14,983 nt of DNA from JBEKSX01 sp049516635 (GCA_049516635.1 JBEKSX010000075.1:1-14983), one strand, 5' to 3'; positions 1 to 7,517 are shown, counted from the first letter of the stretch. Program-made: numbers and translations. The notes: generated from the sequence alone by a model not told the origin.

Positions 1-2
1 GC

Positions 3-560
3 GAAAAGGAGAAGCTCTTCAATGACCTTGTTATGGAATGGAATAACAAGATCAACCTTGTATCAAGGAAAAAGAGCGATGTGTATGACCTGATTGTGGA
101 GAGCAAGATTTTCTTCCCTTATATAGAACGAACTAAATGCGGGCGTTTGCTGGACCTCGGGACGGGCGGGGGTTTTCCGGGCATTGTAATAGCCATTCAT
201 TTTCCCGATACGGAGATCACTCTTGTCGATTCTATACGAAAGAAGATAAATGCGGTGAGCGATATCACAGCCCGCCTCGGGCTAAAAAATACTCACGCTA
301 TTTGTGCACGGGCGGAAGACCTGGCTAAACAGCATGATTACAGGAATTATTTCGATTGTGTAACGGCACGTTCTGTAGCACCGCTGGATGAGCTTGCGAA
401 GTGGTCGAGGAAACTGCTGCAGCCGCGCGGAAAACTTATTAGTCTTAAAGGCGGGGACATAGACGAGGAAGCGTGTAAAACTATGGCTCTGAAATTCGTG
501 AGCGAAGTCAGCATATTCGAACACGGGGATAGGAAAATGGTTATGGTGGCGTTTAAATAA
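3..560 (+). CDS. rsmG: 16S rRNA (guanine-N7)-methyltransferase RsmG, 5' end cut by window edge
   Basis: RsmG (GidB) is a cytoplasmic SAM-dependent enzyme that methylates N7 of a guanine in the 530 loop of 16S rRNA. The reading frame is open from base 3, and the residues before the ATG at 33 (EKEKLFNDLV) align with the family N-terminus, which runs into 'EWNNKINL'. The ATG at 33 is therefore internal, and roughly 20 residues lie outside the window. Visible motifs are the SAM-binding glycine loop 'LLDLGTGGGFPGI' (bases about 156-194), an acidic strand-2 end 'TLVDS', the 'ARSVAPLDELAKW' segment and the 'LKGG' loop. The family's usual His-x-x-Asp-Ser before the SAM loop reads 'LIVES' here, a mild deviation. 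The C-terminus is complete. The next gene is 128 bp away and is mobile, so no operon partner is visible downstream. Confidence 0.93.
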   Translation, partial: EKEKLFNDLVMEWNNKINLVSRKKSDVYDLIVESKIFFPYIERTKCGRLLDLGTGGGFPGIVIAIHFPDTEITLVDSIRKKINAVSDITARLGLKNTHAICARAEDLAKQHDYRNYFDCVTARSVAPLDELAKWSRKLLQPRGKLISLKGGDIDEEACKTMALKFVSEVSIFEHGDRKMVMVAFK

Positions 561-594
561 CATGAAAAGGCAAACATATGATGGTGGGAAAATA

Positions 595-659
595 GCTCCA
601 TAGGAGCGGGATATTTATAGAAATACAAGAGAAAGCAGAATTATGAGCTCCGTAGGAGC
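595..659 (+). repeat. Two REP-like stem-loops upstream of the transposase gene
   Basis: Two short hairpins occur in direct orientation. The first is GCTCC-ATA-GGAGC at 595-607, followed by GGGATATTTATAG. The second is GCTCC-GTA-GGAGC at 647-659, followed by GAAATATATTT. Both have a perfect 5-bp stem, a three-base loop and a similar AT-rich tail. Together with the inverted copies downstream of the neighbouring transposase gene they look like REP sequences. Small palindromes of this kind are the usual companions of REP-associated tyrosine transposases. Genome-wide copy number cannot be seen here. Confidence 0.75.
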
Positions 660-688
660 GAAATATATTTAATTATACATATTTTCAA

Positions 689-1150
689 ATGGCAAATACA
701 TTTACACAAATCTACATTCATTTGGTTTTCGCTGTACTCGGACGAGGTAGTCTTATTGCAAATAAATGGAAGAACGAATTGTTAAAATATATTTCAGGTA
801 TTATCAGAAATGAAGGTCAAAAGATAATTGCTATAAACAGCGCGAGTGACCACATTCACATTTTGATAGGTTTAAAGCCGGATATTGCATTATCGAATCT
901 AGTAAGAGATATCAAAGCGAATTCATCCAGATTTATTAATGAAAAGAAATACACAAAAATCAGATTCCAATGGCAGGAAGGGTTCGGAGCGTTTTCATGT
1001 TCACATTCTCAATTAGATAATACTATAAAATATATCAGTGATCAAGAAAAACGCCATAGAAAAAAATCCTTCTGGGATGAATATATCGAATTTTTAAAAA
1101 GATATAATGTTGAATATGATAAGCAATATATATTCAAATCCAATGATTGA
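689..1150 (+). CDS. REP-associated tyrosine transposase (IS200-like, HUH/Y1 family)
   Basis: This 153-residue protein is a single-domain Y1 transposase (Y1_Tnp, IS200/RAYT group). Such enzymes cut and rejoin single-stranded DNA at small hairpins, using a metal-binding His-x-His and a catalytic tyrosine. The HUH motif is H55-I-H57 in 'SDHIHILIGLKP'. The likely catalytic tyrosine is Y115 in 'IKYISDQEKRHRKKSF', which has the usual Tyr-x3-Gln. The family segments 'QWQEGFGAFSCSHSQ' (about 95-108) and 'FWDEYIEFLKRYNVEYDKQYIF' are in order and intact, and the length is normal. It is not next to a tnpB. Stem-loops in opposite orientation flank it, which favours a domesticated RAYT over a plain IS200. 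The gene is more AT-rich than rsmG or nth, and no Shine-Dalgarno sequence precedes its ATG. Confidence 0.93.
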   Translation: MANTFTQIYIHLVFAVLGRGSLIANKWKNELLKYISGIIRNEGQKIIAINSASDHIHILIGLKPDIALSNLVRDIKANSSRFINEKKYTKIRFQWQEGFGAFSCSHSQLDNTIKYISDQEKRHRKKSFWDEYIEFLKRYNVEYDKQYIFKSND

Positions 1151-1165
1151 ATATTTTTGGGTGTC

Positions 1166-1230
1166 GCCCCTACGGGGCTTAGCCGGCAAAAAGGTGTCAT
1201 TGTACTATAAATATTTCACCCCTACGGGGT
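1166..1230 (-). repeat. Two REP-like stem-loops downstream of the transposase gene, inverted relative to the upstream pair
   Basis: GCCCC-TAC-GGGGC lies at 1166-1178 and ACCCC-TAC-GGGGT at 1218-1230, each a perfect 5-bp stem with a three-base loop. Read on the minus strand both loops are GTA, as in the upstream copy at 647. The second copy is followed on that strand by TGAAATATTTATAG, matching the tail of the upstream copies. The stem bases differ between pairs (GCTCC/GGAGC versus ACCCC/GGGGT) while pairing is kept. This points to selection on the hairpin rather than on the bare sequence. Confidence 0.75.
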
Positions 1231-1294
1231 TATTAATGAAAGAATAAAAATCAAGTTAAACGAGTTAGAAAGAACAAAAATTGCTATTCCTCTG

Positions 1295-1317
1295 TCCCCT
1301 CCTTTGCAAGGAGGGGA
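1295..1317. repeat. Perfect 10-bp hairpin just upstream of nth, probable dispersed repeat
   Basis: TCCCCTCCTT (1295-1304), loop TGC, then AAGGAGGGGA (1308-1317) form a perfect inverted repeat. It is followed by 'TTCAGGGGTGGTC', which completes a motif that looks like a common intergenic repeat of this bacterial group. It ends 29 bp before the chosen nth start. It lacks a T-run, so it is not a canonical terminator, but in an nth transcript it would be a strong 5'-leader hairpin. Confidence 0.6.
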
Positions 1318-1346
1318 TTCAGGGGTGGTCAAAAGAGACTAAAAAA

Positions 1347-1994
1347 ATGCCTGAATCACAAGAAAAGAAAAAAACGAGATCTTCCAGGATCATCGATATC
1401 CTATCGAGGGAATATCCTGATGCAGGGTGCCATCTGCATTTTAAGAACCCGTTCCAATTGCTGATATCCACCATACTCGCTGCTCAATGCACAGATGAAC
1501 GTGTGAATATGGTGATGGATGAGCTTTATAAGAAATACAAAACTCCCGCGGATTTCGCAAATGTTCCTTCAGCAACTCTGGAGAAAGAGCTCAGCTCCAT
1601 CAATTTTTACAGGAACAAGACAAAGAGCGTTCAAAACTGCAGTAAAGGTATTGTGGAGAAGTTCGGGGGCAAGGTTCCGCAAACTATGGAGGAATTGACA
1701 TCGCTAGCCGGTGTTGGACGGAAAACCGCGAACGTGATACTAGGCAACTGTTTCGGCAAGCCCGCAATCATGACAGATACCCATCTGAACCGCGTCTCTC
1801 AGCGGTTTGGGCTGACGGATAACGATAACCCCGAAAAGATAGAATCGGACCTGGTGAAGATAATCACTGAAGAGAAGCAGACACTGTATTCTCATGTGAT
1901 AGGGGAGCACGGCCGGCGCATCTGTAAGGCGAAAAAGCCGTTGTGTCCCGAATGCGTGATAAATAGCCTATGCCCCTCGAATGGGAAGGTGTGA
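1347..1994 (+). CDS. nth: Endonuclease III, DNA glycosylase/AP lyase
   Basis: Endonuclease III removes oxidised pyrimidines from DNA and cleaves the abasic site, starting base excision repair. The 215-residue protein matches the usual length (about 211). The helix-hairpin-helix is 'LAGVGRKTANV' at 120-130, with catalytic Lys126. Catalytic Asp144 lies in 'IMTDTHLNR', 18 residues on, exactly the spacing of the Escherichia coli enzyme. The C-terminal [4Fe-4S] ligands are C193, C200, C203 and C209 (C-x6-C-x2-C-x5-C). The frame is open back to a TTG at 1281, but that extension would translate the hairpin repeat and aligns with nothing known, so the ATG at 1347 is preferred. A weak purine stretch (AAGAG) precedes it. 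A repeat element follows before kdsC. Confidence 0.96.
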   Translation: MPESQEKKKTRSSRIIDILSREYPDAGCHLHFKNPFQLLISTILAAQCTDERVNMVMDELYKKYKTPADFANVPSATLEKELSSINFYRNKTKSVQNCSKGIVEKFGGKVPQTMEELTSLAGVGRKTANVILGNCFGKPAIMTDTHLNRVSQRFGLTDNDNPEKIESDLVKIITEEKQTLYSHVIGEHGRRICKAKKPLCPECVINSLCPSNGKV

Positions 1995-2076
1995 CCTTTT
2001 ACTATTAGTGCTGAGAACCGATTGTCTCACTTTGAATAGGGAAATGAATCCTGTGACGTGTAAGATCTTTGTAAAT

Positions 2077-2155
2077 AACCCCCCTCCCTTAGGGTTTCCC
2101 CGCTCCTCCAAAGGCGGATCTTCGACTTTAATTAAAAGGGGGATTAAGGGGGGTT
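2077..2155. repeat. Imperfect inverted-repeat element between nth and kdsC, MITE-like
   Basis: This element of about 79 bp begins with AACCCCCCT and ends with AGGGGGGTT, which are exact reverse complements. Between them lie 'CCGCTCCTCCAAAGGCGGA', a TTTAATTAAA palindrome and 'GGGGGATTAAGG'. The frame through it reads as low-quality protein and overlaps the nth end, so it is best seen as a non-coding dispersed repeat. It ends 58 bp before kdsC. Copy number elsewhere in the genome is unknown. Confidence 0.6.
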
Positions 2156-2213
2156 TTGGAATGAAAAGATATATATGTCAGCGTATGAAAAATAAAAATT
2201 ATAATTACTATAT

Positions 2214-2711
2214 ATGAAAAACATAAAAGATATTGATTTCAAGAAGATAAATTTTATTTTGCTCGACCTGGACGGAGTGCTGACAGACGGCTCTTTGTTG
2301 TATACATCAGGGGGAGATATTATCAAGGTTTTTAATGTGTATGATGGTCACGGAATTGTGCGGGGTCACGAGAACGGGATGAGGTTCGCCATTATATCAG
2401 GGCGCGGAGATGCAGTGAATAAAATCAGGGCGGCTAGACTGAAAGTAGAGGAGTTATACGAGAACTGCGATGATAAGGTCGCAGCGTACGAGGAGATAAA
2501 GTCAAAGTATAACCTCACTGATGAAAATTTCTGTTACATCGGAGATGATGTATTCGATCTGCCGCTTTTGCGGAAGGTGGCTTTCTCCTGTGCACCGGCA
2601 ACTGCGATGCCTGAGGTGAAAGATGAAGTAGATTATGTATCTCCGAAAGGCGGGGGAAACGGCGCAGTGAGGGATATAATAGATCTGATCTTGCGGAAGA
2701 ATGGGAAATAA
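2214..2711 (+). CDS. kdsC: 3-deoxy-D-manno-octulosonate 8-phosphate phosphatase (KdsC-type HAD hydrolase)
   Basis: KdsC removes the phosphate from KDO-8-phosphate, giving KDO for the inner core of lipopolysaccharide; it works in the cytoplasm as a homotetramer. The 165-residue protein carries the HAD motifs in order: 'LLDLDGVLTDG' with nucleophile D18 and acid/base D20; 'IISGR' with S62; the motif III lysine K88 in 'NCDDK'; and 'YIGDDVFDLP' with D111, D112 and D115. It also has the C-terminal 'GGGNGAVRDIIDLIL' (147-160), the signature separating KdsC from other small cap-less HAD enzymes. There is no separate cap domain, as expected. The ATG at 2214 gives the normal N-terminus. No Shine-Dalgarno sequence is visible. 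The unknown gene at 2729 follows after 17 bp and may be co-transcribed. Confidence 0.93.
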   Translation: MKNIKDIDFKKINFILLDLDGVLTDGSLLYTSGGDIIKVFNVYDGHGIVRGHENGMRFAIISGRGDAVNKIRAARLKVEELYENCDDKVAAYEEIKSKYNLTDENFCYIGDDVFDLPLLRKVAFSCAPATAMPEVKDEVDYVSPKGGGNGAVRDIIDLILRKNGK

Positions 2712-2728
2712 CTATTTGCACCGTAAAA

Positions 2729-3481
2729 ATGAATCTATCCGACTCAAAAAATTACCCGCGTGTGTTGACCCCTCTAGAGAATGATTGGCTGCTATACATT
2801 CTGCCTGATACAGGTCCGGGATATAGAATCTATAGGGAGAAGATAGCATCTATGCTCGTGATAGGAGAGGGCAGGTTCGGGGAGGGAAATTATGTGCTCG
2901 GCTACAAGGGAGATGAGCCGGACCTATCTTACTCTTCGTTACCGATATTTGCCTGCGGTCAGATCGACTTCGAAGGGGCGAGAGTACAGGTGTCGGTGCA
3001 TGAGTTATATGATAATAAGATCGAGTTCTCCATAAATAATATCATTGGGGAAACCATTCCCGGGGGTGCAAGGGAGATCAGGAGGTGGTCGTACTCATAC
3101 TGGAAGCCTGGGATGAACTCGCCGTTCAAAAATGACAATCTTCGCATGGTTGAGATATTTAACTCAAAAGGTGAGATGGTGCTCGTGCTTTCACCGGCAA
3201 GCAGAACCATCTGGCTCTACGAAAAAGCATCAGGGGTGAACTGGATCATACCTGTCACGAATTTCCTGAACGAGATGCTGAGGGGAAATACTAAAATAGA
3301 CAGAACAAAAGGAGTAAATGTAGACTACGTTTTCTCCAATCTTAAGATGTTCAAAGACGATGATTTCAGGAAAGCACTGGTGCAGTACAACAAACACTGG
3401 CGCAGGGTTGACCTGAGCCGGCTGGAATCAAAGCCATTTGTAGAGAAAAAGGGGCTGTTCGGGAAGATATTGGGAAAGTAG
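2729..3481 (+). CDS. Conserved-looking cytoplasmic protein of unknown function
   Basis: I do not recognise this 250-residue protein. It has no signal peptide and no membrane segment. The first two thirds alternate short hydrophobic and polar stretches, suggesting a beta-rich fold, with many aromatic residues ('WSYSYWKP', 'RTIWLYEKASGVNWIIP'). The last third is more helical and basic, ending 'EKKGLFGKILGK'. The composition and lack of frame damage argue for a real gene. It starts 17 bp after the kdsC stop and probably shares its transcript. This hints at an envelope-related role, but no motif supports one. The ATG at 2729 has no Shine-Dalgarno sequence, like most neighbours, and no better upstream start is seen. 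Confidence 0.85.
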   Translation: MNLSDSKNYPRVLTPLENDWLLYILPDTGPGYRIYREKIASMLVIGEGRFGEGNYVLGYKGDEPDLSYSSLPIFACGQIDFEGARVQVSVHELYDNKIEFSINNIIGETIPGGAREIRRWSYSYWKPGMNSPFKNDNLRMVEIFNSKGEMVLVLSPASRTIWLYEKASGVNWIIPVTNFLNEMLRGNTKIDRTKGVNVDYVFSNLKMFKDDDFRKALVQYNKHWRRVDLSRLESKPFVEKKGLFGKILGK

Positions 3482-3587
3482 GTTGTAAGTGAACACCTAC
3501 CAGAGCTTAGGACAAACACCAACAACAGGCAATAAGATTATTCTTCCTTAAAGCGTTATTTCCTAAAAAACAGCAAATTAATTAATC

Positions 3588-3618
3588 TTGAATTTACTAA
3601 AACCTTCCTTTAGTTTTA
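3588..3618 (+). promoter_or_regulatory. Putative promoter of the GNDxY-repeat protein gene
   Basis: TTGAAT at 3588-3593, a 17-base spacer, then TAGTTTTA at 3611-3618. The second element is one base from the Bacteroidota TAnnTTTG box. Transcription would begin near 3625, about 30 bases before the ATG at 3654. It has the same layout as the stronger candidates before menA and the rRNA operon. Confidence 0.5.
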
Positions 3619-3653
3619 TATAAGAATTTCCACAAAATTATATTTAACTAAAA

Positions 3654-6473
3654 ATGAAAATATTTACCATAATTTTTATATTAATATTAGTATCCCTGCC
3701 TCAAGACATATCGGCTCAACAGCAGGATATTAACTCAATTCTTGACCTTACCCTTTCCTACCGCGGGTTGTCAAGAGAAGACGTAACACTGCCTTTCGAT
3801 ACGTCGGATAAGGTTAATACGAACCAATGCAAGCTGATACTTCCTATAGTGTATAATATCATGAAAGACCCGCTCTCTTCGATGCCGTTTCTGGATACGG
3901 TTATGAACTATAAGAATTTAGACCTCACAGAGCTGGTTTATACTATGTTCAGGGATAATAATTATTATTTGGGCAATCTGGATCATAATTATCAATTCAC
4001 AACCGATCTTCCCGCACTGGTAGAAATGATTGCCGAAAGAATAAAAAAATCTCATGAGAGCGAGAATAAGCTTTTGCAATGCTTTACTAAGGATGAGATA
4101 AAATTTCTGGAAACAAATTTATTTTCTTTGTTTATCAGCGGGGATCAGAATGCTCCCGAGAATTTCGATATATATAAGCTGGATGCATCGGAGGATTCAT
4201 CCAACGTGATATCTAAAAGAACTCTTGACATTTTAAGCAAAGTTGATAGAAAAATGATCTATGAGAATTCGGTTTCGGATTTTATCTTTTACTATCAACT
4301 CTATAAATTTTTAGATAAGAACAAAGGCAATCTGCATAACAGGATGAACAACGAAATTGATGACCCCAATGTACTGGGGGATGTTCTTTATTATTACAAT
4401 TCAGACGGCATAAAAATTGTGGTCGGAGGTTCCGGTAAGAATACATATACGGGAAAATTCGATCTTATCATAGATATCGGCGGCGATGATGTTTATTATA
4501 TTGACAGGGACAGTACATTCGAAAATAATTTCAATTGCATAATAGACCTATCGGGAAATGATTATTACACCACAAACAGCAAGTTTTCTTTAGGTGCTTC
4601 GGTTTTTTCATCCGGGTTTATTTTCGATAAGGAAGGCGATGATACGTATAAAGCAACGAATGTCAATCTCGGCGCTGCTATATGCGGAATAGGGCTTATC
4701 TATGATGAAAGCGGCAGCGATATTTACAGCGCGAACAGCTTCTCTATCGGGGCGGGCTGTTTCGGTGTGGGTATGATCGTTGACAGAACAGGCAATGACT
4801 TTTATATCGCAAATACATACTCCGAGGGTTTCGGAATGACCGAAGGCATCGGGATAATTGTGGATAATAAAGGGAATGATACATACACCATAAATCCTCT
4901 TACTCCCGATATCGGCAGGTCAAATGACCATTTTCTATCGATGTGCCAGGGATTCGGTTTCGGACTGCGTCCGTATTATGCAGGAGGTATCGGAATTATA
5001 GTAGACGGCGAGGGCAATGATAATTATATGTGCGATATCTTCGGGCAGGGCGGCTCGTACTGGTACTCTCTCGGTATCATCGTCGACAGTTCCGGAAATG
5101 ATAAATACAGCAACTACCATTACGGACAGGGCTCCGGAATTCATTTTTCAGTGGGGCTCCTTAAGGATTATGAAGGATGGGATTACTACTCATCCAACTG
5201 GGTGTCACAGGGATGCGGACATGACTGCGGTTTCGGCTTGTGCTGGGATGTAAAGGGTAATGATAATTATACCTGCTACGGTTTATCGCAGGGTGCCGGA
5301 AGCGCTAACGGGATAGGAATTCTTATAGATGAGAGCGGACGGGACGGCTATCTTTCCAAAGATAATAACACGCAGGGGTTCGGGCTTCAAAGCAGGGATT
5401 ACGGGAGCATAGGTATCTTGCTCGATGCTTCGGGGACTGACTTTTATTCAAAGCCCGGATACGACAGCACGCTCACGAATGCATCGTACTGGGGTGTTTT
5501 GAACGATTATTTTCTACCGGACATTCACCCTGAAATTCCTGAGGAACAGTTTAAGATAGAGATAGACACAAACAGAACGTACAGCAGGGATGAACTGTAT
5601 ATCTTTGCGAGGACGCTCGAGCCGAGATTTTCCAAATGGGCTGCATACGGATTCAACAAAATGATTGAAGACAGTATCAGTACTGCCGATTATCTGTTCA
5701 ATAAGCTTGGCTCTGATGATATAAGAGATGTTGTGGTCATCAGAAATTTTGTCCCGTACATAGGATATTCAATGAGCAATGTAATAATGGATAAATTAAC
5801 ACAATATCTGAATAAAAATTTAGATTTGAATACCGATGAAACTGCATTTGCAATTTTTTTGCTGGGTGAATCCAGGAATCTCGCAGGTAAGGATATCTTG
5901 CTGAGCTTGACCTATGATGAAAAGCTCAGGATCCGCTCTGCTGCAATTAATGCACTCGGAAAGTTGAACTTTAGTACATCGGATTCGGATTTTACAAAAA
6001 AGGTGTCGGATAGGTTAATAGAGCTTGCATCCGAAAAAAATCCTAAGAGAACGTATAATAAAGATATTGCCTTTGCGTTTAAAAATTTTAAAAGCGAAAA
6101 AGATATCCCCGTTTTAATAGATTTGATGTCATATAATTATTTTGGAGTGAGATTCATTGCCTCAGCTGACCTGGCGGAATATGGTGATGTATATTACAAT
6201 TATTTGACCGATGATATCATTTCTGCAATTTCATCGAACAAAATATGGTTCCAGTCATTCCTGAACTCATTAATTAATTTGCCGGAAGATAAATTTAAAG
6301 CCGTGGTCGGAAAGATCTTAAATCAAAGTATATCTAAGGACGAGGTAATAAATTACAATCTGATCGAATTACTCGGTTCAAAGAAAGAGAGGTCAAAGGA
6401 GGACAATTTCTTATCCTGGATCAATGGGGTTATCGTTGATCTTGAGAGCAGAGCTAAGTTGAAAGTGAGGTAG
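3654..6473 (+). CDS. Exported protein with about 12 G-N-D-x-Y repeats of ~27 residues and a HEAT-like C-terminus
   Basis: This 939-residue protein is of unknown function. A signal peptide (1-21, hydrophobic core 'IFTIIFILILV', cleavage after 'ISA') directs it to the periplasm or beyond. Residues 25-250 look mainly helical. From about 255 to 600 a repeat recurs with the core h-h-h-D-x-x-G-N-D-x-Y, its G-x-D at residues 277, 301, 328, 354, 380, 407, 454, 481, 508, 535, 562 and 594. Spacing is 24-27, with one 47-residue gap (insert about 414-430) and a final 32. Between cores there is usually 'QGxG' then 'GIG'. This suggests a beta-solenoid, and the aspartates could bind calcium. Residues about 640-910 are helical, with HEAT-like units such as 'KLRIRSAAINALGKL' (757-771). 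The classical RTX nonapeptide is absent. No Shine-Dalgarno sequence is seen; a putative promoter lies at 3588-3618. The gene converges on menA with a 53-bp gap and no clear terminator. Confidence 0.85.
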   Translation: MKIFTIIFILILVSLPQDISAQQQDINSILDLTLSYRGLSREDVTLPFDTSDKVNTNQCKLILPIVYNIMKDPLSSMPFLDTVMNYKNLDLTELVYTMFRDNNYYLGNLDHNYQFTTDLPALVEMIAERIKKSHESENKLLQCFTKDEIKFLETNLFSLFISGDQNAPENFDIYKLDASEDSSNVISKRTLDILSKVDRKMIYENSVSDFIFYYQLYKFLDKNKGNLHNRMNNEIDDPNVLGDVLYYYNSDGIKIVVGGSGKNTYTGKFDLIIDIGGDDVYYIDRDSTFENNFNCIIDLSGNDYYTTNSKFSLGASVFSSGFIFDKEGDDTYKATNVNLGAAICGIGLIYDESGSDIYSANSFSIGAGCFGVGMIVDRTGNDFYIANTYSEGFGMTEGIGIIVDNKGNDTYTINPLTPDIGRSNDHFLSMCQGFGFGLRPYYAGGIGIIVDGEGNDNYMCDIFGQGGSYWYSLGIIVDSSGNDKYSNYHYGQGSGIHFSVGLLKDYEGWDYYSSNWVSQGCGHDCGFGLCWDVKGNDNYTCYGLSQGAGSANGIGILIDESGRDGYLSKDNNTQGFGLQSRDYGSIGILLDASGTDFYSKPGYDSTLTNASYWGVLNDYFLPDIHPEIPEEQFKIEIDTNRTYSRDELYIFARTLEPRFSKWAAYGFNKMIEDSISTADYLFNKLGSDDIRDVVVIRNFVPYIGYSMSNVIMDKLTQYLNKNLDLNTDETAFAIFLLGESRNLAGKDILLSLTYDEKLRIRSAAINALGKLNFSTSDSDFTKKVSDRLIELASEKNPKRTYNKDIAFAFKNFKSEKDIPVLIDLMSYNYFGVRFIASADLAEYGDVYYNYLTDDIISAISSNKIWFQSFLNSLINLPEDKFKAVVGKILNQSISKDEVINYNLIELLGSKKERSKEDNFLSWINGVIVDLESRAKLKVR

Positions 6474-6526
6474 TATACAGAGAGGATTGTGTCCGGAAAC
6501 CTGCTAAATGGCGTTATGACTCAATT

Positions 6527-7450
6527 TTATATAAACTTTGATATCACTATAGAAACCGACAGCAGTAATCCGAACATCAGATGAAGCTGTGCGGTCTGGA
6601 CGTCGAGCATTGCTATCTTTGATGTATCATCTATATGCACGCCTCTAATCTGGTTAAGATTCTTTAAAGCGGGAGGGAGGCTCAAAAAAACAATCAATGA
6701 CCAGGGTGAAAGTATTTTGAAAAGGACAAGGGCTATTACTATAATATATGCTCCTAAGATAAGAAATAAGTACTCCGCTTTTGCATAGCCGCCACCCATC
6801 ATACCTGCAAAAGTCTTTATTTTAGCCTGCCTATCATGAACTATATCACGGAGATTATTTGCCTGTAAAATTCCAGCCACAAGAAATCCAACCGGCAGAG
6901 AAGCGTACAATACCGATGAGCTGTACGTACCAGTGAGAGCGTAGAACGTGCCGACGACCATTGCAGGACCCATTAAAGCGAACACGAAATAATTTCCCAG
7001 TGCATGGTACTTGTATCCTATAGGCCAGCCTGTGTAGAAGAAACCGCCTAGGATGCCTATGATACCGAGATAAATAATTATCTCGCCTCTTGCAAAAATA
7101 ATTGGAAGTCCAAGCAATACCGCAATAATAAATAAAACTATCCCTCCCCTGAATGATTGTTTCGGTTCCATCAATCCTTCCGTCAGCACACCCGACCCGC
7201 CGAAGCTGTCCTTCGTATCCACACCCTTAATAAAATCATAATAATCGCTGACCACGTTAGTTGCCGCATGCATAATTACCGATGAAAGAATAATGAATGG
7301 CAGCAGGTACCAGAGAGAACCGGATGAATCCATAAGCAGAGCCATCATAGCACCGACTACGCACGGAGTTGCCGATGCAGTAAAGGAGAACGGTCTGGTT
7401 GCCCGGAACCAGAGTTTGAGAGAGAAATTTTTATTTGTATTATCAGCCAT
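6527..7450 (-). CDS. menA: 1,4-dihydroxy-2-naphthoate polyprenyltransferase (MenA, UbiA family)
   Basis: MenA attaches the polyprenyl tail to 1,4-dihydroxy-2-naphthoate in the inner membrane, giving demethylmenaquinone, so the cell probably respires with menaquinone. The 307-residue, strongly hydrophobic protein has the two UbiA aspartate motifs that bind the prenyl diphosphate through magnesium. The first is N65-x3-D69-x2-D72 in 'ATNVVSDYYDFIKGVD'; the second is N198 to D206 in 'ANNLRDIVHDRQAKIKT'. 'FGGSGVLTEG' after the first motif is typical of MenA rather than UbiA or COX10. About eight or nine membrane segments fit the family, and the length equals that of E. coli MenA (308). No other men gene is in the window. 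The start has no Shine-Dalgarno sequence; a good promoter lies about 37 bases upstream. Confidence 0.93.
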   Translation of the reverse strand: MADNTNKNFSLKLWFRATRPFSFTASATPCVVGAMMALLMDSSGSLWYLLPFIILSSVIMHAATNVVSDYYDFIKGVDTKDSFGGSGVLTEGLMEPKQSFRGGIVLFIIAVLLGLPIIFARGEIIIYLGIIGILGGFFYTGWPIGYKYHALGNYFVFALMGPAMVVGTFYALTGTYSSSVLYASLPVGFLVAGILQANNLRDIVHDRQAKIKTFAGMMGGGYAKAEYLFLILGAYIIVIALVLFKILSPWSLIVFLSLPPALKNLNQIRGVHIDDTSKIAMLDVQTAQLHLMFGLLLSVSIVISKFI

Positions 7451-7486
7451 TGGGTTAGAAATAGATAATGTTATTGAATTAATCTA

Positions 7487-7517
7487 CAAATTTAGGTATT
7501 AATTTTTATCCTGACAA
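7487..7517 (-). promoter_or_regulatory. Putative menA promoter
   Basis: On the minus strand TTGTCA (7512-7517) is followed after 17 bases by TAAATTTG (7487-7494). This fits both a sigma70-like -35/-10 pair and the Bacteroidota TAnnTTTG box. Transcription would start near 7480, giving a leader of about 30 bases before the menA ATG at 7450. Confidence 0.65.

Noticed and set aside
1281..1346. Upstream TTG extension of nth
   Set aside because: It would translate the perfect hairpin repeat and adds residues absent from the endonuclease III family; the ATG at 1347 gives the normal length.
1981..2217. Open frame of 78 codons between nth and kdsC
   Set aside because: It overlaps the nth end and runs through the inverted-repeat element; the product is low-quality and resembles no protein.
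3478..3500. Hairpin GTAGGT/ACCTAC at the end of the 250-residue gene as a terminator
   Set aside because: It has only six pairs with an 11-base loop and no T-run.
4935..5253. Open frames on both strands inside the GNDxY-repeat gene
   Set aside because: They are shadows of the long coding frame, created by its repetitive codon pattern.
4470..5455. Classical RTX (GGxGxDxUx) calcium-binding repeats
   Set aside because: The period is 27 residues and the nonapeptide is not present; only the GxD turn is similar.
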